From Poseidonocella sedimentorum (GTDB lineage: Bacteria > Pseudomonadota > Alphaproteobacteria > Rhodobacterales > Rhodobacteraceae), in the NCBI RefSeq assembly GCF_900116005.1, contig NZ_FOYI01000016.1, positions 1 to 54,025 on the forward strand: DNA of 54,025 bases, read 5' to 3'. Positions 24,863-33,372 of this stretch are shown here, in pieces (the stretch's first letter is position 1; every line of letters starts with the position of its first letter). Made by a program: the position numbers and the translations under genes. Below the pieces are notes generated by a model that was not told the origin of the DNA, ran no database searches, and was given only the letters and a program-made list of their open reading frames with translations.

Positions 24863-25468
24863 CTATTCGAAGAGGCGGCGTTCGGGCACGAGGATCACAT
24901 CCCCGTCCCGCAGCACGATATCGCGCGGCATGGCGGCCCCGTCGGAGAGCGCGCGGTAGTTGATGACATAGACCGCCTGGCGCAGGGTGCTCGGGTCTGT
25001 CCGGCGCAGCTGCACGCGCTTGGTGGCGGCGAACTCGGTCAGCCCGCCGTTGAGCGCGAAGGCCTGCAGGAAGGTCGTGCCCGGCGCGACCTCGATCAGC
25101 CCGGGCGAGCGGACCTCGCCGGTGAAGAAGACGTTGATCGTCTCTTCGGTCTCGAGGAGGGGCGCGCTTTCGGGCACCAGCCCGCTGACGGTGACGAAGA
25201 CGGTGGGGGGCGAGGCGAAATTCGGGGCGATGCCGCTGGTGATCGCCTGCTGGACCTGGCCCACGGTGCGGCCCGCGGCGCTGACCTGCCCGGCAAAGGG
25301 GAAGTTGATGCTGCCATCGGGCAGGACCAGAACGGAGCGGTTGAGCTGGGGATCCTCCAGCACCTCGACGGTGAGCGTATCGCCCGGTTTCAGACGATAG
25401 CTGTTTTGCGCGCTGACGGAGACGACCGACAGCAGCAGCGCGAGAACGGCGAATAGAAACTGTTTCAC
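24863..25468 (-). CDS. Polysaccharide biosynthesis/export protein (short Wza-like)
   Basis: A 201-residue periplasmic export protein. Signal peptide 1-20 (ending VSVSA), then the polysaccharide-export domain (YRLKPGDTLTVEVLEDPQLN, PDGSINFPFAGQVSAAGRTV) and an SLBB-like domain (VFFTGEVRSPGLIEVAPGTT, with DIVLRDGDVILVPERRLF at the end). No lipobox cysteine is present and the long C-terminal helix that makes the Wza outer-membrane pore is absent, so this is the short PES class. First gene of a minus-strand group with the barrel and rhomboid genes; promoter expected in 25469-25639, where TATACT/TATAAA-like words occur on the minus strand. Confidence 0.9.
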   Translation of the reverse strand: MKQFLFAVLALLLSVVSVSAQNSYRLKPGDTLTVEVLEDPQLNRSVLVLPDGSINFPFAGQVSAAGRTVGQVQQAITSGIAPNFASPPTVFVTVSGLVPESAPLLETEETINVFFTGEVRSPGLIEVAPGTTFLQAFALNGGLTEFAATKRVQLRRTDPSTLRQAVYVINYRALSDGAAMPRDIVLRDGDVILVPERRLFE

Positions 25469-25639
25469 GGGGGCGCCTCAAAGCTTGTTTTGGGGTTTGT
25501 TGCCCTTGTGATAGCCCCGCCATCCGGGTGAGGGAAAGGCAAAACCCGGCCCCGCGCCCATCGCGGGCGCTACCGTGCCCGGCAGGGCACACACGTTTAT
25601 AGTATAGGGGCCCCTTGGTGGCTCGTCTCGGGGCGCGCC

Positions 25640-26803
25640 TCAGAGCGCGGCGATCGCCGCCTCCAGCCGGGCCGAAACGGTGCGGGGGTGCAGCGTCTGG
25701 GCAAGGCCGAGCGCCTCGGCGCGCAGCGCGGCGCGCTGCTCCCCGGGCATCGCGGCGGCGGCGGCCATCACCCGGGCGAGGTCGGCGGCATCGCCGGGGG
25801 CGAAGAACAGCGGCCGGAAGGGCGCGGGCAGCACCGCGCGCATCGCCGGCAGGTCCGGCACGATCGGCACCGTGCCGAAGGTGAGCGCCAGCATCAGCGA
25901 GCCCGAGGTCAGGATGCTGGAGAAGCCGAAGACGCAGAACTCCGCCGCGCTGAAGAGGCCTGCGATCGCCGTATCGGGCACGAAGCCGGGCGAGAGCTGG
26001 AGCGCGACCCCCTCGGCGCTGATGCCGGGGGCGATCTCGGTGGCGCGTTCGGCGCCGCGCCCGGCGATGTGCAGCCCGCCAAGGTCGGTCTGCTGCGCGG
26101 CCCGGCGCGCGCCCTCGAGGATCAGGTCCAGCCCTTTGTTTTCGCGGAAAGCGCCGAAGGCGAGGAAGCGCGCGGCGGGAACGTTGGCCCCGGGCGCGGG
26201 CGCGGAGTACCAGCCGGTATAGGCCGGGTGCGGCAGGAGCGCGACCCGGGCGGGATCGGCGCCGTAGCGCTCGCAGATCAGCTCCCGCGCCTGGGCGCTG
26301 TGAACGTGGATCAGGTCCGCCTCGCGGCCGAGGAAGGCGCGCCCGGCCTCGAAGAGCGCGGCGCGCTCGGGCGTCATGCCGCTGTGGGCCTCGGCGTTGT
26401 GCACCGTCCAGACCAGCCGCCCGCCCCGGGCGCGAAACGCCGCCAGCGGCGCGCAGTAGTCGGGCCGGGCGCCGTCGGATCCGGGCCCGGGCTCTGGCGC
26501 GAGGTGAAACTCGTCCCAGTGCAGGTGATAGACATCGGCCAGCCCCAGCCGGCGGTAGAGCGGCGCGCGCTGCGGGCTCGCGGGGACGACTCGCCCGCCG
26601 AAGGCGCTGTAGAGCAGGGTCTGGTAGGGGTTTTCGAACACCGCCGGGCCGAAGAGCACGACCCGCCCCCGCGGATGCGCGGCCTTCCAGGCGGCGGTGC
26701 GCAGGATCTGGCGCCCCTGCCGGCGGCGGGCGTGGTCGTCCTGCAGACGGGCGGCAAAGGCGGCGGCGTCCTGAGCGGTATCGGGATCGGATCGGGAGGA
26801 CAC
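25640..26803 (-). CDS. Glycosyltransferase, GT-B fold
   Basis: A 387-residue GT-B glycosyltransferase. The acceptor half has GRVVLFGPAVFENPYQTLLY, YHLHWDEFHL and a VWTVHNAEAH segment; the donor half begins around ARFLAFGAFRENKGLDLILEG and includes ISAEGVALQLSPGFVPDTAIAG, then CVFGFSSILTSGSLMLALTFG in the position of the usual E-x7-E loop. The lack of a clear E-x7-E is noted. Start appears to be GTG 26803, because no earlier in-frame ATG exists before mid-protein. It is divergent from the second pyruvyl transferase gene. Probably adds a sugar of the EPS repeat unit; specificity unknown. Confidence 0.72.
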   Translation of the reverse strand: MSSRSDPDTAQDAAAFAARLQDDHARRRQGRQILRTAAWKAAHPRGRVVLFGPAVFENPYQTLLYSAFGGRVVPASPQRAPLYRRLGLADVYHLHWDEFHLAPEPGPGSDGARPDYCAPLAAFRARGGRLVWTVHNAEAHSGMTPERAALFEAGRAFLGREADLIHVHSAQARELICERYGADPARVALLPHPAYTGWYSAPAPGANVPAARFLAFGAFRENKGLDLILEGARRAAQQTDLGGLHIAGRGAERATEIAPGISAEGVALQLSPGFVPDTAIAGLFSAAEFCVFGFSSILTSGSLMLALTFGTVPIVPDLPAMRAVLPAPFRPLFFAPGDAADLARVMAAAAAMPGEQRAALRAEALGLAQTLHPRTVSARLEAAIAAL

Positions 26804-26953
26804 GGGCAGCGGCTTGACCCCCTCGGGCGGCGTTGCGGGAACAGCCCGTTAATGCCGTTTCGCAGGCGGCGGTGTCAACGTGTGGGCGGGATGGGGCATC
26901 GCTTTGTCAGAAATCGCTTTTCTCCCGCGCATGGGGCGGGCAAAGATGCGCCC

Positions 26954-27763
26954 ATGACACAGCCAGAGATCGCCTGTTGGAATCCCGTCAAACGCCGTTT
27001 TCGGGGCCGTATCGGCCGGCGGCTGCCGTTTTACGCGCCGCTCAACAATTTCGGTGACCTGATCGGGCCGATGGTGGTGGCGCGCCTGCTGGAGCGGGCC
27101 GGGATCGCCGGGCCGGCGCCGCTCTCGTTCGAGGAGATCGGGACCCGGCGCAAGCTGCTCTCGGTGGGCTCGGTGCTGCATTACGCCCAGGACGGCGATA
27201 TCGTCTGGGGCGCGGGCCGCAACGGCAAGGTCGGCGCCGAGATGCACCGCTTCACCACGCTCGATGTGCGCATGGTGCGCGGGCCGCTGACCCGGGCCTT
27301 CCTCGAAGAGCGCGGCATCGCGGCGCCGGAGATCTATGGCGATCCGGCGCTGCTGATCCCCGAGCTGTTCGCCGACCGGATGCAGGGCTGGCAGCGCGGG
27401 CGGCGCGGGCTCACGGTGGTGCCCAACCTCAACGATCCGCGGCCCAAACTGCGCGAGGGGCGGCTGCTGGATGCGCGGCGCCCGATCTGGGAGGTGCTGC
27501 GCGCGCTTTACGAGAGCGAGATGGTGGTGGCGACCTCGCTGCACGGCTTCATCATGGCCGAGGCCTTCGGCGTGCCCGCGCGGCTTTTGCGCTCCTCGGC
27601 GGAGGCGCCGTTCAAATACGAGGATTACCTGCGCGGGACGGGGCGGGACGCGTTGCCGCTCTATGACAGCCTGCCCGAGGCGCTCTCGGCGCCGGCCCAT
27701 GCGCCGCCAGTGATCGAGGCCCAGCGGATGATCGGGGCCTTCCCCGCCGAGCTCTTTTCCTGA
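26954..27763 (+). CDS. Polysaccharide pyruvyl transferase family protein (second copy)
   Basis: A 269-residue member of the polysaccharide pyruvyl transferase family, shorter than the copy at 6349-7434. Segments visible: FYAPLNNFGDLIGPMVVARLL, KLLSVGSVLHYAQDGDIVWG, MVRGPLTRAFLEERG with IYGDPALLIPELF, and the conserved VATSLHGFIMAEAFGVPARL. It resembles the ketal pyruvyl transferases acting on succinoglycan-type polymers. ATG 26954 is the first good start; the long open frame upstream is antisense to the neighbouring glycosyltransferase. Isolated plus-strand gene, convergent with the kinase gene downstream. Two such enzymes suggest two pyruvylation sites or that one has another substrate. Confidence 0.83.
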   Translation: MTQPEIACWNPVKRRFRGRIGRRLPFYAPLNNFGDLIGPMVVARLLERAGIAGPAPLSFEEIGTRRKLLSVGSVLHYAQDGDIVWGAGRNGKVGAEMHRFTTLDVRMVRGPLTRAFLEERGIAAPEIYGDPALLIPELFADRMQGWQRGRRGLTVVPNLNDPRPKLREGRLLDARRPIWEVLRALYESEMVVATSLHGFIMAEAFGVPARLLRSSAEAPFKYEDYLRGTGRDALPLYDSLPEALSAPAHAPPVIEAQRMIGAFPAELFS

Positions 27764-27801
27764 GCCCCTGCCGGCCGGGCGCGCTGGCCCCTCCCCCGTG
27801 A

Positions 27802-28641
27802 TCAATATCCGTAGTGGCTGTCTTCGCGGCTGACGTTGCGACAGTCATTGAGCGCGACGCCGAGCACGTTGGTGTATTCGGCGATCTCGCGTTCGCACTG
27901 GTCGAGCCGCGCCATGCGCGTCTTTTCCGAGCGCACCACGATCAGGGCGCAATCGACGTTCTTCAACACCGCGCGGGCATCATCTGTGACCAGCATCGGC
28001 GGCAGATCGAAGATCATGATGTCGGGATCGAAGAGGGTCTCGACCTCCGAGAGGCTGCGCGCCGTGCTGTTGGCGAGCAGGACCTGCGAGGGGTCCTCCA
28101 CCGGGCTGCGCGTCAGCGACAGGGCGACATTGTCGCGCAGGCGCAGGAACTGTTCCTGCGGGCTGACCTCCCCCGAGAGCATTTGCGGCAGGTCATGCTC
28201 GGGCGTGCAGCCGAGCACCTTGGAGATGTTGGGGCGGCGCAGATCGGTATCGAAGAGCATCGCGCGGACCTCGCGCTGGCGGGCGAAGCCGACGGCGAGG
28301 TTGCACGCGATCGTGGTCTTGCCGCAGCCCACGTCCGGCGAGGTCACGGCGAGGCGCTTCCAGCCGTTCTCGCGCATGGCGAGGAAGATCTTGGTGCGCA
28401 GCACGTCGAAGGGGTTCGCGTCGGGCCGGGCGCTGTAGGTCATGACCATGTTTTCGGTCAGATGCGCGTCGTCGAGCTCGATCGGGGCGAGCCCGGCCCA
28501 GGCGGCATCGGTGGCCGAGGGGGCCGGGGCGCGCGCGGCGGCGGAGGCCGCCGGGGTGTCCGGGGCGGCGCGCCGGGGGGCGGCGCCCTGGGCCGCGCGG
28601 TCCTGCCGGGCCTTGCTCAGCGCTTTTTGCAGTTTTTCCAT
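27802..28641 (-). CDS. CpsD/CapB-type tyrosine-protein kinase (EPS regulator)
   Basis: A 279-residue bacterial tyrosine kinase domain protein. After an Ala/Pro-rich linker (about 15-50) come Walker A SPDVGCGKTT (101-110), Walker A' FDTDLRRPN (130-138) and Walker B IMIFDLPPM (208-216). The C-terminus has two tyrosines (277 and 279, SHYGY), a minimal version of the usual tyrosine cluster. These kinases regulate chain length and export by phosphorylation cycles with a Wzz-type partner, here encoded directly upstream (28701-30254). Together with the ATPase at 30251 this makes the three-gene order typical of exosortase/PEP-CTERM EPS loci. Confidence 0.9.
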   Translation of the reverse strand: MEKLQKALSKARQDRAAQGAAPRRAAPDTPAASAAARAPAPSATDAAWAGLAPIELDDAHLTENMVMTYSARPDANPFDVLRTKIFLAMRENGWKRLAVTSPDVGCGKTTIACNLAVGFARQREVRAMLFDTDLRRPNISKVLGCTPEHDLPQMLSGEVSPQEQFLRLRDNVALSLTRSPVEDPSQVLLANSTARSLSEVETLFDPDIMIFDLPPMLVTDDARAVLKNVDCALIVVRSEKTRMARLDQCEREIAEYTNVLGVALNDCRNVSREDSHYGY

Positions 28642-28700
28642 GACGGGTGCCTATCCGGGGCCTGTTGCGGGAAGGGGTGGTGTGCTGGAGCGCGGCGCGC

Positions 28701-30254
28701 TTACAGCAACTTGTTCTTGAGCTTGGCGAAGAGCACGTCGAGCGGCATGTAATGGGTGTCGATCGCCCAGAGCGCCACCGGCACCAGCACCACCACCACG
28801 GCGGTACTGCCCAGAAGCGCCACCCGCCGCCAGTAGCGGTGCGAGGCGGATTCGAAGCTCGGGATCGTGACCAGTGGGGTGATCTCCAGCGAGCTCTCGA
28901 TCTCCGAGGGGCGGCGGATCGACTGGTTGAGGATCTCCAGCAGCAAGAACAGCCCCCCCGCGAGGCTCAGCCCCACGAAAATCCCCATGCCCGCGATCTT
29001 GAGCCGGTTGGGGCCCGAGGGCTGGGTCGGGACGGCGGCGGGCTCCAGCACGGTGATGCGCTCGCCGCGTGCCGAAAGCTCGATGCGCTCGCCCATGCGC
29101 GCCTCCGACAGGCGCTGCACGGCGCTGTTGTAGAGGTTGCGGGTGTTTTGCTGGTCGCGCTCCATCGCCTCGAGCGCGATGCGGATGGCCGGGGTGCGCT
29201 CGATCGAGCCCTGAAGCTCGGTCAGCTCCTCGTTGATGGTGGTGATCTCCGCGCGCAGCGTGTCCATGCGGGTGTCGATCTCGGCGAGCGAGATGTCCAG
29301 CGGGGTGGCCGGCGCGGGGGGGCTTTCCCCAGGCGCGTCTTCGGGCGCCTCGGCCTCGGCTTCGGCGTCCTGGGCCTGGATCTGCGCGGCGAGGGCGTTG
29401 ATCTGGTTGCGCAGCAGGACCACGCGCGGGTTCTGTTCGGAATAGATGCTCAGCGCCCTGCGCAGATCGTTGCGCAGGGCGCGCAGCTGGGCTTCCTCGG
29501 GGCTGTCGGGGGCGGCATTGGCGCTCACCAACCCGCTGTTTTCAAACAGCCGGATGGTGTTGGCGCGCTGCGCGGTGAGCGCATCGAGATCGCGCTCGGC
29601 GCGGGCCAGCCGCTCTTGCAGGAAGGACTGGCGTTCGAGCCGGAAATTCAGGTTCTCGGGCAGCGCGTCGGCGTTCTGGTTCTTGAAGGAGACGATCTGT
29701 TCGCTGCGGTTGTTGAGCTCGGCGGAGAAGTTGCTGACTTCCTGTTCGAAGAAATCCAGCGTGTTTTCGGCCCGTTCGGCGCGGAAGCTGCTGTTGGCCT
29801 CCAGAACGATGGTCACGTACTGGTTGACCACCGCCGCGACCTGGCGCGGGCTGTCGCCGCGAAAGCCCAGGGTCATGAGCGTGGCGCGGTCGCGTCCGCT
29901 GCTGCGGCGGATGAAGGTGCGCGACTGCATCTGCGAGACCACCTCGTCGGGGCTCATCTCCGACTGGTTGGGAAAGACATTGCCGGCGCGCGCCACGTCG
30001 AGCAGGTTGGTCCGGGTCATCAGCCGCTGCTGGATCACCTCGAGCTGCTCGGTGGCGTTGGTGTCGATGGTGGAGCGGACCATGCTGTCGGGGATCTGCT
30101 GGGCCTCGACGAGGAGCGTGGCGCTGGTGGTGTAGGTGGTGGGCTGGCGCACCGCCACCAGAAGCCCGATGCAGGAGGCGAGCAGGAACAGCGCCGCCAT
30201 GGCCGGCGAGCGGCGCACCAGAAGCCGGAAGTAAAATCTCAGATCGGGGATCAT
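28701..30254 (-). CDS. Wzz/PCP-family chain-length determinant protein
   Basis: A 517-residue polysaccharide co-polymerase. N-terminal membrane helix (MAALFLLASCIGLLVAVRQP, about 19-38), a long periplasmic part with coiled-coil helices (about 150-290 and 310-390), and a second membrane helix near 430-450 (KIAGMGIFVGLSLAGGLFLL), followed by a further hydrophobic segment around 480-500. This matches the exosortase-locus type of Wzz protein. ATG 30254 overlaps the stop of the ATPase gene in ATGA fashion; the open frame to 30428 is a shadow. An acidic Glu/Ala/Pro-rich insertion sits near 320-345. Partner of the kinase downstream. Confidence 0.9.
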   Translation of the reverse strand: MIPDLRFYFRLLVRRSPAMAALFLLASCIGLLVAVRQPTTYTTSATLLVEAQQIPDSMVRSTIDTNATEQLEVIQQRLMTRTNLLDVARAGNVFPNQSEMSPDEVVSQMQSRTFIRRSSGRDRATLMTLGFRGDSPRQVAAVVNQYVTIVLEANSSFRAERAENTLDFFEQEVSNFSAELNNRSEQIVSFKNQNADALPENLNFRLERQSFLQERLARAERDLDALTAQRANTIRLFENSGLVSANAAPDSPEEAQLRALRNDLRRALSIYSEQNPRVVLLRNQINALAAQIQAQDAEAEAEAPEDAPGESPPAPATPLDISLAEIDTRMDTLRAEITTINEELTELQGSIERTPAIRIALEAMERDQQNTRNLYNSAVQRLSEARMGERIELSARGERITVLEPAAVPTQPSGPNRLKIAGMGIFVGLSLAGGLFLLLEILNQSIRRPSEIESSLEITPLVTIPSFESASHRYWRRVALLGSTAVVVVLVPVALWAIDTHYMPLDVLFAKLKNKLL

Positions 30255-31150
30255 TCTGCGGCCTTGTTCATCTGATTGATCGGGTTTTGCAACAGGTAGA
30301 CATCCTGGTCCTCGGCCGTGGGCGGGCGGGTCTGGATGAAGAGCCCGTCGGCCACCAGCTCGCGGATCACGTCGATGCCCACCACGGGCCGGGTGCCCGA
30401 GGCGGCATAGACCAGCGCGAGATCGCACATCTTGTTGACCAGCCGCGGCACGCCGCCGGTCTCCTCATAGATGCTGCGGATGGCATAGGGCGAGAACTCC
30501 TCGCCGGTGCCGCCGGCGTGGCGCAGCCGGTGCTGGATGTAATCCTTGGTCGTTTTCTCATCGAGCGGGCGCAGATGATAGGTCGCGGTGACCCGCTGGG
30601 CGAACTGGGTCAGCGAGGGGCTGGCGATGATGTCGCGCAGCTCGGGCTGGCCCACGAGGATGAGCTGTAGCAGCTCGTCCTTGTTGGCGTTGATGTTGGT
30701 GAACATGCGCAGCTCTTCGAGCGCCTCTACCGAGAGGTTCTGGGCCTCGTCGATGACCAGGACCACATGGCGGCCCTTGGCATATTCGCCGATCACGAAG
30801 TCCTGGAATTTCTTGAAGGTGACGATGTAGTCGTCGGTCGGCTCGCAGTCGATGCCAAGCGCATAGAGCACCCAGCGGAGCAGATCGCCGCGCCCGCCCT
30901 GGGCGTTGGAAATGAGCCCCACGGTGATGTCGTCTTCGAGCGAGGCGAGGAGCTGCTGGATCAGGGTGGTCTTGCCCGCGCCGACCTCGCCGGTGACGAC
31001 GGTCAGCGGCGCGCAGGTGGCGATGCCGTATTCGAGGATGGTGAAGGCGCGCTGGTGCTGGTCCGACCAGAACAGGAAATCGGGATCGGGCAGCAATGTG
31101 AAAGGCCGCTCCGTGAAGCCGAAGAATTCCGTGTAAAGCTCCGCAACCAT
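30251..31150 (-). CDS. PEP-CTERM/exosortase-locus ExeA-like ATPase
   Basis: A 299-residue AAA-type ATPase of the ExeA/GspA group, the subfamily found in exosortase EPS loci. The N-terminus YTEFFGFTERPFTLLPDPDF is family-typical. Walker A TGEVGAGKTT (53-62), Walker B VLVIDEAQNL (130-139), sensor region LILVGQPELRD, and the FAQRVTATYHLRPLD arginine-finger area are present. First gene of the operon with Wzz and kinase, four-base overlap with Wzz. Role is believed to be in assembly or export of the polysaccharide; the exact function is not known for the family. Confidence 0.9.
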   Translation of the reverse strand: MVAELYTEFFGFTERPFTLLPDPDFLFWSDQHQRAFTILEYGIATCAPLTVVTGEVGAGKTTLIQQLLASLEDDITVGLISNAQGGRGDLLRWVLYALGIDCEPTDDYIVTFKKFQDFVIGEYAKGRHVVLVIDEAQNLSVEALEELRMFTNINANKDELLQLILVGQPELRDIIASPSLTQFAQRVTATYHLRPLDEKTTKDYIQHRLRHAGGTGEEFSPYAIRSIYEETGGVPRLVNKMCDLALVYAASGTRPVVGIDVIRELVADGLFIQTRPPTAEDQDVYLLQNPINQMNKAAE

Positions 31151-32345
31151 GGTGTTTCCGTTCTTAACCCTTCATCAGCACATCCGTGCGCGCCGGCACT
31201 GTGCCATGACCGAAACTACAAACCCTTAACCCGCACACCACAACCCGAACGCCGCCGCAACCCTCTCCGGAATTTACAGGAAATGTGCCGGCTCGGGTGT
31301 TTCGACCGCGTTCGCACCCCCGAATGCCTCTATACAATGCAATGTCTGCAACAGTTTATATAGGACTGTGCCCGCCGATAGGGAACACCCGTTGCAGTTG
31401 GGCGACGCCGGCAGGGGCGCGCTGATTCGGAAAAATGCGCGCCGGTGCGGGCCTGCGGGGGCGGCATTTCTCCCATAGCGGGTATCGCATCGGGGCGCCC
31501 ACTCCCGGGGGTGGTGCGGCGGTGCGGCGTGACCCAACGTCACCCATGGTGCCCAAATTTCCGGCAAGCGCCTGGCGGCGCGGCTGCGGCCCCTGCCCCG
31601 CGCGGCAAAGGCGCCCCTCGGGCTTCCCGCGTCCGGCGGTCCGTCGGAGGGGCTGCGGCCCGGCTCGCGGCCTCGCTGGCGGCGGGCTCCGGCGGGGCAA
31701 TCGGAGCCCGGCCCGATCCGGCCCGCGCCGCGCCGCGCGAGAGGGGTTCCGGAGCGGCCCGTGCCGCCGCGCTGGCGGGGGCGTGCCGGGGCCGGCGCGT
31801 GCGGATGAGCGCCGGCGGCCCCCTGCCCGATCTGAGGCAATCTGATCAAAATATCAGCAAAGGCGCGGATTTCAGGCTGCGCAAAGCCGCGCCCGCCCGG
31901 GCTCAGGGCCCTCCGCGCGCCGCCTCGACGCGGCGATCCCCCGGGGGCCCCGGGGGGCGGACCGATGCGCCCCGCCCGGCGATCCGCGCGGTCCTGAGGG
32001 GGCGATCAGAGCGGCCGGGCCACCGCCCCCGACCGACCGCGCCCGCCCCGCGCCCCGGGGCGCCGCGCAGGCCCCGCCCGCAAAGCGCCGCCGCAACTTG
32101 CGAGTCCGCCGCACGCCCCCGATCGGGCCGCCCGCGCGCCCGGAAGCGCGGGCGGGCGCGGCAAGCGCCGGCCAAGGGCCCGCTGCGGGCCCCTTGTCGT
32201 GAAAATTTTACGATAATCATTTCAGGTTGAGACCAAACCTTGCTATATGATTAAGCGTGCTCGAAAAGTTTGCCGAAGTGAGAGGCGTTTTCCAGTCTCT
32301 GAGTGCGTACTGTGAAGATAGGCTCTTTTTTATCCGGAGTTGTTT
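31151..32345. other. 1.2-kb intergenic region, extremely GC-rich
   Basis: This is the longest stretch without a recognisable gene, between two divergent operons. The left 250 bases and the last 130 bases are relatively AT-rich and should hold the two promoters. The middle (about 31400-32190) is extremely GC-rich; its frames are low-complexity Arg/Gly/Pro/Ala sequences with no family similarity. A hairpin (AAGGGCCCG and its complement, about 32174-32194) and a near-palindrome TCGTGAAAATTTTACGA (32197-32213) lie upstream of the priming transferase gene. No RNA gene is recognised. Confidence 0.5.
32227..32254 (+). promoter_or_regulatory. Candidate promoter of the priming transferase gene
   Basis: TTGAGA (32227-32232) and GATTAA (32249-32254) are spaced by 16 bases in an AT-rich pocket about 90 bases upstream of the start codon, right after a near-palindrome. 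A weak sigma-70-like match only. Confidence 0.3.
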
Positions 32346-33044
32346 ATGCCATTTGATAGTCAAGACACCGCATTGAAGATGAAGATTGGGGCTCAGCCCA
32401 TGGCACTTGCCCACGTTACGCAACAACCTTTTCCGAAGCTTTCCTACGCCGCGATTGGCAAACGGGCCTTTGATGTGGCCCTGGTCCTGCTCAGCCTGCC
32501 CTTCGTGATTCCGGTGATCGCGCTGATGGCGCTGCTGGTCGCGCTCGACGGACATTCGCCCTTCTACACGCAAGCCCGGGTCGGCCGTCATGGCCGCCAG
32601 TTCCGGATGCTCAAGATCCGCACCATGGTCCACAACGCCGATGCGATGCTGGCGAAATGCCTCGAGCAGGACGCGGCGCTGCGCGCGGAATGGGACGCGA
32701 CGCAAAAGCTCAAGAAGGACATGCGCATCACCCGCATCGGCCGCATCCTGCGCAAGACCTCGCTCGACGAGCTGCCGCAGCTCTTCAACGTTCTGACCGG
32801 CTCCATGTCGCTGGTCGGCCCGCGCCCGATGATGCCCTCCCAGGAAGAGCTCTATCCCGGCCGCAGCTACTACCGCCTGCGCCCCGGCATCACCGGCTTC
32901 TGGCAGATCTCGGACCGCAACCACTGCGATTTCCGCGACCGCTCCAAGTATGACGCCGTCTACGAGCGCGAACTGTCGCTGGTGACCGATCTTGCGGTCA
33001 TGTGGCGCACCTTCTCGGTCGTGCTGCGCGGCACCGGCTACTGA
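32346..33044 (+). CDS. Undecaprenyl-phosphate sugar phosphotransferase (ExoY/WbaP C-terminal type)
   Basis: A 232-residue priming enzyme that transfers a hexose-1-phosphate from a UDP-sugar to undecaprenyl phosphate, the first committed step of EPS repeat-unit assembly. One N-terminal membrane helix (VALVLLSLPFVIPVIALMAL, about 43-62), then the catalytic domain with FRMLKIRTMVHNAD, RKTSLDELPQLFNVL, SLVGPRPMMPSQEEL, YYRLRPGITGFWQIS and the terminal YERELSLVTDLAVM. Short length without the N-terminal Rossmann region is the ExoY class. ATG 32346 has GGAG six bases upstream (32336-32339). Followed by a GC-rich hairpin and the PrsT gene on the same strand. Confidence 0.93.
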   Translation: MPFDSQDTALKMKIGAQPMALAHVTQQPFPKLSYAAIGKRAFDVALVLLSLPFVIPVIALMALLVALDGHSPFYTQARVGRHGRQFRMLKIRTMVHNADAMLAKCLEQDAALRAEWDATQKLKKDMRITRIGRILRKTSLDELPQLFNVLTGSMSLVGPRPMMPSQEELYPGRSYYRLRPGITGFWQISDRNHCDFRDRSKYDAVYERELSLVTDLAVMWRTFSVVLRGTGY

Positions 33045-33372
33045 GACCGGGCCGCCGCCACGGGCCCGGCCCGGGCGGCCCCCCACCCAAGTCTGCCGCT
33101 CAAATCTGCCACTCAGGCGACCGCTCAAGACAGTCTGACACAGCAGTCTCACCCTGATCCGGCGGCCTCGGGCGCGCCGTTTGCGTCATTTTCGGGGCCC
33201 CTTTTCAGGCGGCCAGCGCGGAAACGGCGGGGTAAAAACCGTGAGGGTTTGTCAAAAATCCTGTGTTTTCCATCACATCTCTTTTAAGATAGGTCCCCTA
33301 TTAAGCGGTAGAAAGCACCCGGCGCTCTCCTGTAGACTCGCCTCAAACACGTTTTTTGGAAGGTTATTTCCC
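33045..33372. other. Intergenic region upstream of prsT-like gene
   Basis: Starts with the hairpin described at 33049-33081. The last 150 bases (about 33230-33372) are AT-rich by local standards and contain TTGTCA- and TAAGAT-like words, consistent with a separate promoter for the TPR lipoprotein gene. The frame that continues upstream to 33181 has no family similarity. Confidence 0.45.
33049..33081. terminator. GC-rich hairpin after the priming transferase gene
   Basis: GGGCCGCC (33049-33056) pairs with GGCGGCCC (33074-33081), five bases after the stop codon. No T-run follows, so it may attenuate rather than terminate. Confidence 0.4.

Noticed and set aside
31445-32230. Frame of 261 codons in the GC-rich intergenic block
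   Set aside because: Arg/Ala/Gly/Pro-only composition, no ribosome site, overlaps equally poor frames on the other strand.
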